Positions 27,863 through 35,799 of a DNA stretch of 64,000 nucleotides are shown here, one piece after another. Below the pieces are notes generated by a model. The model worked only from the letters and a program-made list of their open reading frames with translations. It was not told where the DNA came from and ran no database searches. Position numbers and translations under genes: made by a program. Position 1 is the stretch's first letter. Each line of letters opens with the position of its first letter. Source of the DNA: Pseudomonas sp. B21_DOA (lineage in GTDB: Bacteria > Pseudomonadota > Gammaproteobacteria > Pseudomonadales > Pseudomonadaceae); contig CP086683.1 of the NCBI GenBank assembly GCA_030544685.1, forward strand, positions 558,001-622,000. The letters run 5' to 3'.

Positions 27863-28128
27863 GGGCGTGTCATTGATCATTACCAGTACCGCGTGGCCGC
27901 CTGAAAACGGGCCAGACAAGGCGCAGGCCGCAGGGAATGTGCTTTCCTTGCCAAGGACTGCAACGCAGTATGGCCCGTTTTCAGGCGCCACCTGGAGGGC
28001 CGGGCCTGATAGTGTGCAGGGCTGCGTTGCTCGGAGTTTATTTGGAACAACCAAACCACACTCCTCGCGCCTTGCCCTGCACACTATCAGGCGCCGGCGC
28101 GGTACTGGTAATGATCAATGACACGCCC
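27863..28128. mobile_element. 266-bp MITE-like element with 31-bp perfect inverted ends and two internal hairpins
   Basis: The left end GGGCGTGTCATTGATCATTA and on through 27893 is mirrored perfectly at 28098-28128 (31 bases). TA flanks both ends (27861-27862 and 28129-28130), as expected of a TA target duplication. Inside are two further perfect inverted pairs: GCCTGAAAACGGGCCA at 27899-27914 with 27971-27986, and GCCTGATAGTGTGCAGGGC at 28004-28022 with 28074-28092. The whole folds as a three-arm junction. There is no coding capacity for a transposase. The 608-base gap 27578-28185 holds little besides this element and the promoter region of ftsY. Confidence 0.8.
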
Positions 28129-28185
28129 TACCTCTCGCCCGCCGACGCTAAGACCAAGCGGGCAGCCCAACAGGTTGAAAAACGA

Positions 28186-29541
28186 ATGAATGCTCTAGCC
28201 CGCCGCGCTGCTGGCCTGCTGCTCAGCGCAGTCTGCCTGCCCCTTTCGGCCCTGGCGGCCGACCCGCAACCGACCCATGAATTCACCCTCGACAACGGCC
28301 TCAAGGTCGTCGTGCGCGAGGACCATCGTGCGCCGGTGGTCGTTTCGCAGATCTGGTACAAGGTCGGCTCCAGCTACGAGACTCCGGGCCAGACCGGTCT
28401 GTCCCACGCGCTCGAGCACATGATGTTCAAGGGCAGCGAGAAAGTCGGCCCCGGCGAAGCTTCGCTGATCCTGCGTGACCTCGGCGCCGAAGAGAACGCG
28501 TTCACCAGCGACGACTTCACGGCTTATTACCAGGTGCTGGCCCGCGATCGCCTCGGCGTAGCGTTTGAGCTGGAAGCCGACCGCATGGCCAACCTGCGCC
28601 TGCCGGCCGACGAGTTCGCCAAGGAAATCGAAGTCATCAAGGAAGAGCGCCGCCTGCGCACCGATGACAAGCCGATGTCCAAGGCCTACGAGCGCTACAA
28701 GGCCATGGCCTACCCGGCCAGCGGTTATCACACGCCGACGATCGGCTGGATGGCTGACCTCGACCGCATGAAAGTCGAGGAACTGCGCCACTGGTACCAA
28801 TCCTGGTACGCGCCGAACAACGCCACGCTGGTGGTGGTCGGTGACGTCACCCCAGACGAAGTGAAAACCCTCGCCCAGCGCTATTTCGGCCCGGTCGCCA
28901 AACGCGACGTGCCACCGGCGAAAAAGCCGCTGGAACTGGCCGAGCCCGGCGAACGCCAGATCACCCTGCGCGTGCAAACCCAACTGCCGAGCCTGATGCT
29001 TGGCTTCAACGTGCCGAGTATTGCTACTGCTGACGACAAACGCTCGGTCAACGCCCTGCGCCTGATCTCGGCGCTGCTCGACGGCGGCTACAGCGGGCGC
29101 ATCCCGGCGCAACTGGAACGCGGCGAAGAGCTGGTCTCCGGCGGCTCGTCGGACTATGACGCCTACACCCGTGGCGACAGCCTGTTCACCCTGTCGGCGA
29201 CGCCAAATACGCAGAAGAAAAAGACCATCGCCCAGGCCGAAGCCGGCTTGTGGAAACTGCTTGAGCAACTGAAAACCACCGCGCCGTCTGCCGAAGAGCT
29301 GGAACGCGTCCGTGCTCAAGTCATCGCTGGCCTGGTTTACGAGCGTGACTCGATCACAAGCCAGGCCACCGCGATCGGTCAACTGGAAACGGTCGGTCTG
29401 TCGTGGAAGCTGATGGACACCGAACTGGCCGATCTGGAAAGCGTGACCCCGCAAGACATCCAGAACGCCGCGAAAAAGTATTTCACCCGCGAACGTCTCA
29501 GCGTCGCCCACGTTCTGCCAATGGAGACGACTCATGAGTGA
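28186..29541 (+). CDS. M16 family zinc metallopeptidase, catalytic subunit
   Basis: A periplasmic peptidase of the pitrilysin family. The 451-residue precursor begins with a signal peptide (AGLLLSAVCLPLSALA) and has the inverted zinc motif HALEH (His74, Glu77, His78) within TGLSHALEHMMFKGSEK, followed by EENAFTSDDFTAYYQVLA. The start at 28186 is chosen for the signal peptide; upstream in-frame codons run through the MITE-like element, whose end is only 57 bases away and may carry or disrupt the promoter. It overlaps its partner gene by eight bases. The two should form a catalytic/non-catalytic pair. Confidence 0.93.
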   Translation: MNALARRAAGLLLSAVCLPLSALAADPQPTHEFTLDNGLKVVVREDHRAPVVVSQIWYKVGSSYETPGQTGLSHALEHMMFKGSEKVGPGEASLILRDLGAEENAFTSDDFTAYYQVLARDRLGVAFELEADRMANLRLPADEFAKEIEVIKEERRLRTDDKPMSKAYERYKAMAYPASGYHTPTIGWMADLDRMKVEELRHWYQSWYAPNNATLVVVGDVTPDEVKTLAQRYFGPVAKRDVPPAKKPLELAEPGERQITLRVQTQLPSLMLGFNVPSIATADDKRSVNALRLISALLDGGYSGRIPAQLERGEELVSGGSSDYDAYTRGDSLFTLSATPNTQKKKTIAQAEAGLWKLLEQLKTTAPSAEELERVRAQVIAGLVYERDSITSQATAIGQLETVGLSWKLMDTELADLESVTPQDIQNAAKKYFTRERLSVAHVLPMETTHE

Positions 29542-31024
29542 GCGCAAAACCCCACGCCTGATGCTGCTTGGCCTGCTCGCTGTCGCGGTGATCGGCTCGG
29601 CGGCAATGTATCTGTCGCCAGGCGCTGACACCCACGCCAGCGAAGCACTGGATAACGTCAAAATCAGCCAAAAATTGCAATCGCTGGCCGAACTCGACGG
29701 CAAGGCCCCGGCCAGCCGCAAGCTCGATGTGCAGACCTGGAACACCGCTGAAGGCGCGAAAGTGCTGTTCGTCGAAGCGCATGAGCTGCCGATGTTCGAT
29801 ATGCGCCTGATCTTCGCCGCCGGCAGCAGCCAGGACGGCAACGTGCCAGGCCTCGCGGTGCTGACCAATGCCATGCTCAACGAAGGTATCGCCGGCAAAG
29901 ACGTCGGCGCCATCGCTCAAGGGTTTGAAGGCCTCGGCGCCGACTTCGGCAACGGTGCGTTCAAGGACATGGCGCTGGCTTCGCTGCGCAGTCTGAGCGC
30001 ACCTGAGCAGCGTGAACCGGCGTTGAAGCTGTTCGCCGATGTGGTCGGCAAACCGACCTTCCCCGCCGACTCCTTCGCGCGCATCAAGAACCAGTTGCTC
30101 GCCGGTTTCGAATACCAGAAACAGAACCCCGGCAAACTCGCCAGCCTCGAGCTGATGAAGCGTCTGTACGGCGATCACCCTTACGCGCATTCCAGCGATG
30201 GCAATGCGCAAAGCGTGCCGAAGATCACCGTCGCGCAATTGCGCGAGTTTCATGCCAAGGCCTACGCCGCCGGCAACGCTGTGATTGCACTGGTCGGCGA
30301 CCTGTCGCGAGCTGAAGCCGAAGCGATCGCCAATCAGGTCTCCTCTGCCCTGCCGAAAGGCCCGGCACTGGCGAAGATCGCGGCGCCGCAGGAACCGAAA
30401 GCCAGCGTCAACCACATCGAGTTTCCGTCAAAACAGACCAACCTGATGCTCGCGCAACTGGGCATTGATCGCGACGATCCGGATTACGCCGCGCTGTCGC
30501 TGGGCAACCAGATCCTCGGCGGCGGTGGTTTCGGCACGCGCCTGATGAGCGAAGTGCGCGAGAAGCGTGGCCTCACCTACGGCGTGTATTCGGCGTTCAG
30601 CCCGATGCAGGCCCGTGGGCCGTTCATGATTAACCTGCAGACCCGCGCCGAGATGAGCGAAGGCACCCTGAAACTGGTGCAGGACGTGCTCGCCGACTAC
30701 CTGAAAACCGGGCCGACACAGAAAGAACTCGACGATGCCAAGCGCGAACTGGCCGGCAGCTTCCCGCTGTCCACCGCGAGCAACGCCGACATCGTTGGCC
30801 AATTGGGCGCGATGGGCTTCTATAATCTGCCGCTGAGCTATCTCGACGATTTCATGCGGCAGTCGCAGAGCCTGACTGTGGAGCAGGTGCGCGATGCGCT
30901 GAACAAACACCTGAGCACGGAGAAAATGGTCATCGTCACCGCTGGCCCGACCGTGCCGCAAAAGCCGTTACCGGCCCCATCTGATAAACCTGCCGAGCAA
31001 CCGCTCGGGGTTCCGGAGCATTAA
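29534..31024 (+). CDS. M16 family peptidase-like protein, non-catalytic partner
   Basis: A 496-residue M16-fold protein anchored or exported by an N-terminal hydrophobic segment (LMLLGLLAVAVIGSAAMYL). Where the zinc motif should be, the sequence reads GLAVLTNAMLNEGIAG with no HxxEH, so it is probably inactive and acts as the substrate-clamp half of a heterodimer with the preceding gene. The C-terminal M16 domain has GTRLMSEVREKRGLTYGVYS, the Arg/Tyr motif that closes on substrate in active M16 enzymes. It overlaps rsmD (TAATG). Confidence 0.92.
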   Translation: MSERKTPRLMLLGLLAVAVIGSAAMYLSPGADTHASEALDNVKISQKLQSLAELDGKAPASRKLDVQTWNTAEGAKVLFVEAHELPMFDMRLIFAAGSSQDGNVPGLAVLTNAMLNEGIAGKDVGAIAQGFEGLGADFGNGAFKDMALASLRSLSAPEQREPALKLFADVVGKPTFPADSFARIKNQLLAGFEYQKQNPGKLASLELMKRLYGDHPYAHSSDGNAQSVPKITVAQLREFHAKAYAAGNAVIALVGDLSRAEAEAIANQVSSALPKGPALAKIAAPQEPKASVNHIEFPSKQTNLMLAQLGIDRDDPDYAALSLGNQILGGGGFGTRLMSEVREKRGLTYGVYSAFSPMQARGPFMINLQTRAEMSEGTLKLVQDVLADYLKTGPTQKELDDAKRELAGSFPLSTASNADIVGQLGAMGFYNLPLSYLDDFMRQSQSLTVEQVRDALNKHLSTEKMVIVTAGPTVPQKPLPAPSDKPAEQPLGVPEH

Positions 31025-31636
31025 TGGCTACTCGAGCACCGAAAAACCTGTGCAAAACGTGCACAACGGCGTCAATCAGCTGCGCATCATTGGCGGCCAG
31101 TGGCGCAGCCGCAAGCTGAGCTTCCCCGACGCACCGGGCCTGCGCCCGACCCCGGATCGCGTGCGCGAAACCCTGTTCAACTGGCTCGCGCCCTATGTCG
31201 AAGGGGCGAAAGTGCTCGACCCGTTCGCCGGCAGCGGCGCGCTGTTTCTCGAAGCGCTGTCCCGAGGTGCGGCTACCGCTCAGGCGCTGGACGCCAGCAA
31301 CGTTGCAGTATCGAGCCTGAAAGAGCACCTCGGCACCCTGCGTTGCAGCAACGGCCAAGTGCAAACTGCCGATGCGCTGCGCTACCTGGAAACCCAAACC
31401 GCAACGCCGTTCGACCTAGTGTTCCTCGACCCGCCGTTCAACCAGAACCTGTTGCCAGCGGTTTGTACCTTGCTGGAAGAGCGCCAATGGCTGGCGGCCG
31501 ATTCGTGGATCTACACTGAAAGCGAAACAGCGCCATCGACGCTGGGCCTGCCGGGCAACTGGCGCCTGCATCGTGAACAGAAATCCGGTCGGGTTTTTAC
31601 GCGCTGTGGCAGCGCACGGCGGACATCGCCGGCTGA
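31024..31636 (+). CDS. rsmD: RsmD, 16S rRNA (guanine966-N2)-methyltransferase (two frame breaks)
   Basis: RsmD methylates G966 of 16S rRNA. The core has RIIGGQWRSRKL, PTPDRVRETLFNWL, the SAM motif VLDPFAGSGALFLEALSRGA and the catalytic LVFLDPPFNQ. The true start MATRAPK at 31024 is in another frame: the A-run 31042-31046 needs one more base to continue as KPVQNVHNG. A second break at the T-run 31604-31608 needs one more base to end ALWQRTADIAG and the stop at 31634-31636. Restored length is 204. Left unrepaired, the gene appears to run on into the following hydrolase, which is an artefact. Confidence 0.9.
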
Positions 31637-31701
31637 CAAGGTCGCAAGCAACCTGCGGCGAGGGGGCAAGCTTCCTCGCCACAAGCCCATCGAGAATCAT
31701 C

Positions 31702-32696
31702 GTGCCCCCTTCGCCAGAACGCTTCATCCCCGCCTTCGGCCTCGGCAATCCACATCTGCAAACCCTGTGGGGCCGCTGTGGCGCAAGACCGTGCACATCG
31801 AGCGCGAACGCGAACGCCTGTGGCTCGAGGACGGCGATTTCCTCGACCTCGACTGGCACGGCCCGCACAGCGCCGAGGCGCCGTTGGTACTGGTGCTGCA
31901 CGGTTTGACCGGCTCTTCCAATTCGCCCTATGTGGCGGGCATTCAAAAGGCCTTGGCCGACCAGGGCTGGGCCAGCGTCGCACTGAACTGGCGCGGTTGT
32001 TCCGGCGAGCCGAATCTGTTGCCGCGCAGCTACCACTCCGGCGCCAGCGAAGACCTTGCCGAAGCCATCCAGCACCTGCGCGCGAAACGACCGTTGGCGC
32101 CGTTGTATGCGGTTGGCTATTCCCTGGGCGGCAACGTGCTGCTCAAGCATCTGGGCGAAACCGGCAGCGACAGCGGCGTGCTCGGCGCGGTGGCGGTGTC
32201 GGTACCGTTCCGCCTCGATCAATGTGCCGATCGTATCGGCCAAGGGTTTTCGCGGGTGTATCAGGCGCACTTCATGCGAGAGATGGTCGCCTACATCAGG
32301 AACAAGCAGCGCCAGTTCCAGCATGACGGGCGCGAAGACGGCCTGGCAAAACTGGCCGCGCTCGGCTCGCTGGAGAACATGCGCACATTCTGGGATTTCG
32401 ACGGCCGGGTTACCGCGCCATTGCACGGTTTCAATGACGCCGAGGATTACTACCGCCGCGCATCGAGCCGCTACTACCTTGGCGAAATCCGCACGCCGAC
32501 GCTAATCATTCAGGCCGCGGACGATCCGTTCGTGTTCCCGCACAGCTTGCCGCAACCCGACGAGTTGTCAGCCTGCACCCAGTTCGAATTACAGGCGCGT
32601 GGCGGTCACGTAGGTTTCGTCGACGGCTCGGTGCGCAGGCCCGGGTATTACCTGGAGCGGCGTATCCCGCAATGGCTGGCCGAGACCAGTGTGTGA
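31702..32696 (+). CDS. YheT family alpha/beta hydrolase (frame broken)
   Basis: A cytoplasmic hydrolase of the YheT/EMB8-like family, substrate unknown. It shows the family N-terminus FIPAFGLGNPHLQTLWG, an oxyanion motif LVLHGLTGSSNSPYV, nucleophile Ser in YAVGYSLGGNVLLKHLG, Asp in QAADDPFVFP and His in RGGHVGFVDG. The frame changes near 31771-31775, where one C is missing in GGGGCC(C)GC. The likely start is the GTG at 31702, giving 331 residues after repair. It lies about 20 bases from the IS110 element. Confidence 0.88.
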
Positions 32697-32731
32697 ACAC
32701 CGCATATCCCCTGTAGATACTCTGTTCACGG

Positions 32732-33727
32732 TCAAGCTTTTTGGACGTGTTTACCGCTAAAAAGCTTGGCCGTGTCGAAGTCTTCTCCGGCCTGCATGCA
32801 GGCCCATAGTCCGGTCAGGTATTTGCGCATGACTGCGACGATAGCTTGCATCTTCCTCTTTCCTCGGGCCACCAACGCTTCGTAAAACGCTTTCACGTTC
32901 GGGTCGCAACGTATGGCGGTCAGCGCAGGCATGTACATCGCTGAGCGCAAATAGGCATTGCCGCCCTTACTTATCCGGCCGGGTTTATCAATGCTGCTTC
33001 CTGATTGCGTGAGTCGGACATCGAGTCCGGCATGGCGGCTAACCTGCGCGGATTTAAGCGTCACCGGTAAGGTCGTCAGTTCAGCCAGCGCTGCAAATAC
33101 TGAGATCTCACCCATGCCTGGAGCGGCAATCATGTGTCCAAACTGGGCGCTCAACATTGGGCAGTTGTCGATCAATGCCCGACCAGCGACACGGAAACGC
33201 TCGATTCGTTTGTCAAAGGCGTTGATGGCCTCTTCTTCATCCTCAATCAGCATCGGGAGTGTTGTTTGAGTAGCTTTTAGCGCATGCAGCTCGTTTTTGG
33301 CGCGGGTGCGGTGACCTGTCAAACGATTGATGTGGCGGCCGATAGCACGCAGCTCAAGCTGTATTGAAGTGGGCGGCGTCCACAACCTTGGGCTCATCCG
33401 TTCGCCGTATTCAGCTAATAATTGGGCATCGATTGCGTCCGTTTTGCTGTTTTTCAGCATCAGCTTTGCAAAGTTGTGAAAACTCTTCGGATTGATAACC
33501 GAGACTGGCAAACCCGCCGCAGCGAGCTCCATGGCCAAGTCCAGGTAGTAGATACCGGTGGCTTCCATCACCACAGATATCGGCTTGAGCTCAAGCAATT
33601 TGCCGACAGCAGCCTTGCGCCCCGCCGGCGTCTGGTCGATATTGCACTGACCTGCAAAGCGGCCGCCATTGCGCCAGCCCATCGCTGTAGTGCGAGATCC
33701 CACATCCAAACCGACGTGCATGTTCAT
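32732..33727 (-). CDS. IS110-family transposase (RNA-guided recombinase)
   Basis: A 331-residue recombinase. The RuvC-like DEDD set is present: Asp8 in HVGLDVG, Glu55 in VVMEATGIYYLDL, Asp97 and Asp100 in KNSKTDAIDAQLLAEYG. The spacing is close to that of IS621. A central helical region follows, then the C-terminal domain with AAPGMGEISVFAALAEL, SRHAGLDVRLTQSGSS and GRISKGGNAYLRSAMYM, which carries the conserved serine region. The start at 33727 has GGAG upstream. The frame is intact. It probably acts with the bridge RNA encoded in the left end. Confidence 0.95.
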   Translation of the reverse strand: MNMHVGLDVGSRTTAMGWRNGGRFAGQCNIDQTPAGRKAAVGKLLELKPISVVMEATGIYYLDLAMELAAAGLPVSVINPKSFHNFAKLMLKNSKTDAIDAQLLAEYGERMSPRLWTPPTSIQLELRAIGRHINRLTGHRTRAKNELHALKATQTTLPMLIEDEEEAINAFDKRIERFRVAGRALIDNCPMLSAQFGHMIAAPGMGEISVFAALAELTTLPVTLKSAQVSRHAGLDVRLTQSGSSIDKPGRISKGGNAYLRSAMYMPALTAIRCDPNVKAFYEALVARGKRKMQAIVAVMRKYLTGLWACMQAGEDFDTAKLFSGKHVQKA

Positions 33728-33739
33728 GCTTTCAACTCC

Positions 33740-33990
33740 AAGAGAACTGAGTTAAAAATGCTTCCTGGTTCCCCTGACCTCGAACTTCATGCCACTGCAA
33801 CCTTGTAATGCGAAGTCCGACTCGTCGGCTTCTCGATACTCTTCGTGGTGGGCAATGAGGCGGGGGACCTCTCTACAGACAAGGTCAGGAGCAAGTCCTG
33901 CCTTAAGGAGCGATCGGTCTCCCCAGAAACACATCTTCGTATGTCGCACCAGCGAGCTTAGATCTCATTCATGCTGGTGTCTGGGGAACA
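33740..33990 (-). ncRNA. Candidate bridge RNA of the IS110 element
   Basis: The 5' non-coding region of the element, read on the minus strand, contains two loops in the order known for IS621. Target loop, within a hairpin closed by GGAC/GTCC at 33865-33898: CUUGCUCCU (33887-33895) matches the left target CTCACTCCT with two wobbles, and CUGUAG (33873-33878) is complementary to CTACAG on the right. Donor loop: AGAGUAUC (33835-33842) matches the element right end before the core, and UACAAG (33802-33807) is complementary to CTTGTA at the left end. The exact RNA ends are not known. Confidence 0.72.
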
Positions 33991-33996
33991 TACAAG

Positions 33997-34080
33997 GAGT
34001 GAGCCTGCTCGCGATCGCGGTGTGTCAGTCTGGAAATTCAATGCCTGACAGGACGCCTTCGCGAGTAGGCTCGCTCCCAC
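33997..34080. repeat. REP pair, family A, left arm interrupted by the IS110 element
   Basis: GAGTGAGCCTGCTCGCG continues from the element edge, and the inverted GCGAGTAGGCTCGCTCCCAC ends at 34080. The missing outermost bases of the left arm (CCTGTAG) lie on the other side of the element at 32710-32716. Confidence 0.85.
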
Positions 34081-34095
34081 ATGGGATCAGCGATG

Positions 34096-34950
34096 TTATT
34101 CGCCGGTGGCAATGCCGCGCGATGGCTCGTTGATCCATTCGCTCCACGATCCGGCATACAGCGCACCCAGCGGGTAGCCGGCCAGGCACAGTGCAAACAG
34201 GTTGTGACACGCGGTCACCCCGGAGCCGCAGTAGGCGACGAGTTCCGACGGTGAGCGATCGCCCAGTTTTGCGGCAAAGCGCTGCTTGAGCTGCTCGGCC
34301 GGCAAGAAGCGACCATCACTGCCGAGGTTGTCGGTGAACGCCGCGCACTGCGCGCCGGGAATGTGTCCGGCCACCGGATCGATCGGTTCCATTTCGCCCT
34401 TGAAGCGCGGCAAGGCGCGGGCGTCGAGCAGAGTCAGGGTTGGCTGGCCGAGGCGTTGCTGCAATTGCTCGGCGCTGAGCAACAGGCGCATGTCCGGCTG
34501 ACCACTGAAGTTACCCGGCGTCACGCTCGGCGGATCCAGGCTCAGCGGCAGGCCGGCGGCGTGCCAGGCTTTGAGCCCGCCATCGAGAATGAATACACCG
34601 TCGCGCTTGCCCAGCCATGCCAGCAACCACCACGCCCGCGCCGCGTATGCACCCGGGCCGTCGTCGTACAAAACCACATCGCTGTCGTTGCTGATGCCCC
34701 AGGCTTGCAGGCGTTCGATCAGCGCCGCCGGCTCGGGCAACGGATGACGCCCGGTCACGCCCTTCTCGACTTTACCGCTCAGATCCCGCTCCAGATCGGC
34801 GAAACTCGCTCCGGCAATGTGCCCTTCGGCGTAGCTGCGCTGGCCGTAATCCGGATCTTCGAGGGCAAAACGACAATCGAGAATCACCAGCCCCGGCTGC
34901 TCTTTGCGAGCGTCCAGTGCTTGTGGGCTGATCAACTGCGCAATCGACAT
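34096..34950 (-). CDS. sseA: 3-mercaptopyruvate sulfurtransferase-type rhodanese
   Basis: A two-domain rhodanese of 284 residues that transfers sulfur from 3-mercaptopyruvate or thiosulfate to an acceptor. The N-terminal non-catalytic domain has ILDCRFALEDPDYG and YAEGHIAGASF; the C-terminal domain has LLDARALPRF, GHIPGAQCAAF and the active Cys in VAYCGSGVTACHNLF. The CGSGVT loop is typical of mercaptopyruvate enzymes; thiosulfate rhodaneses have CRxGxT. It lies just past the IS110-disrupted REP and next to a TetR gene on the same strand. Confidence 0.88.
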   Translation of the reverse strand: MSIAQLISPQALDARKEQPGLVILDCRFALEDPDYGQRSYAEGHIAGASFADLERDLSGKVEKGVTGRHPLPEPAALIERLQAWGISNDSDVVLYDDGPGAYAARAWWLLAWLGKRDGVFILDGGLKAWHAAGLPLSLDPPSVTPGNFSGQPDMRLLLSAEQLQQRLGQPTLTLLDARALPRFKGEMEPIDPVAGHIPGAQCAAFTDNLGSDGRFLPAEQLKQRFAAKLGDRSPSELVAYCGSGVTACHNLFALCLAGYPLGALYAGSWSEWINEPSRGIATGE

Positions 34951-34981
34951 AACGGGCTCCTGTGGAATTCGGCTGAACGGT

Positions 34982-35652
34982 TTATTTCACGTCTTCGAGA
35001 GCCTGCGCCAGCGGCACGTAGAACTCGTCGAACAATGCGTTGACTTCATCCCGCGCCTGATCGGTAACAAACCCTGCTTCCAGCACCAGCACCTGATACA
35101 CGCCACGCTTCACGGCCTGTTCGCTGAGGTGGTTAGAGTTTTCCCGGTGGTGCACAGAAATCGCACCCACGAGGTCAGGATGATCCACGCATTGAGGGTC
35201 AGCGATTCGATCTGCACGCGATCCATTTTCAGAATGCCGGCGGCGACAAAACCTTCGTAGATTGCGGCACCCTGGATCACGCAACGCTGGGAGAAGCGCC
35301 GATAACGCGCGGCCAGTTCCGCATCGCTGTCGAGCAGATGCTCGAGGTCGCGGTGCAAAAAGCGGTAGCGCCACATGGCCGAGAGCAGTTCCTTGAGATA
35401 GAAACGCTTGTCCTCGACGGTCGCCGGGCGACCCTGAGGCGGACGTAAAAAGCTGTCCACCAGGGCTTCGTACTCACTGAACAACACGGCGATGATCGCC
35501 TGCTTGTTGGGGAAGTGGTAGTACAGGTTGCCCGGAGAAATCTCCATGTGCGCGGCGATGTGGTTGGTGCTGACGCTGCGCTCGCCCTGCTGATTGAACA
35601 GCTCCAGGCTGTTCTGAACGATGCGCTCGCTGGTTTTTATTCGTGGGGCCAT
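34982..35652 (-). CDS. TetR family transcriptional regulator (frame broken)
   Basis: The N-terminal helix-turn-helix is clear: RIVQNSLELFNQQGERSVSTNHIAAHMEISPGNLYYHFPNKQ in sense, with the usual YYHFPNK end of the recognition helix. The ligand domain runs on to WIILTSWVRFLCTTG, then changes frame at the C-run 35143-35145 and continues as ENSNHLSEQAVKRGVYQVLVLEAG to the stop at 34982. One extra base gives 223 residues. It is divergent from the aldehyde dehydrogenase gene and is the likely regulator of that gene and its neighbours; a candidate operator lies at 35749-35764. The ligand may be an aldehyde or alcohol, by context only. Confidence 0.85.
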
Positions 35653-35739
35653 GGCTTGAGCTTTAATTCAGAGTGCGTTGACGGCGCATCTTACGACCTA
35701 ACCGGAAATGGATAAAACCTTGCCGTGCACGGAAGTCGT

Positions 35740-35766
35740 TTGACTTTCTAGAGCATAGACTCTAAA
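35740..35766 (+). promoter_or_regulatory. Candidate promoter and TetR operator of the aldehyde dehydrogenase operon
   Basis: TTGACT (35740-35745) and TCTAAA (35761-35766) could be -35 and -10 boxes with a short 15-base spacer. TAGAG CATAGA CTCTA is an inverted repeat overlapping the -10, as for a TetR operator. The region is more AT-rich than its surroundings. This is an inference from pattern only. Confidence 0.4.
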
Positions 35767-35799
35767 AAGTGCCCACTACAATAAAATCCGGAGCCCGCG

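Larger units (their letters stand above)
32715..33996 (-). mobile_element. IS110-family insertion sequence inserted in a REP
   Basis: About 1.28 kb, bounded by the dinucleotide AG on the plus strand (CT on the minus strand) at 32715-32716 and 33995-33996. To the left is CCCCTGTAG and to the right GGAGTGAGCCTGCTCGCG; joined, they rebuild the GTAGGAGTGAGCC REP arm seen intact at 19148. There is a short non-coding right end (about 15 bases) and a long non-coding left end (about 270 bases) upstream of the transposase, the layout of the IS110 group such as IS621. No terminal inverted repeats were seen, as expected for the family. Confidence 0.88.

Noticed and set aside
27937..28185. Extended N-terminus of the M16 peptidase reaching into the palindromic element
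   Set aside because: The added codons translate the repeat; the signal peptide begins at 28186.
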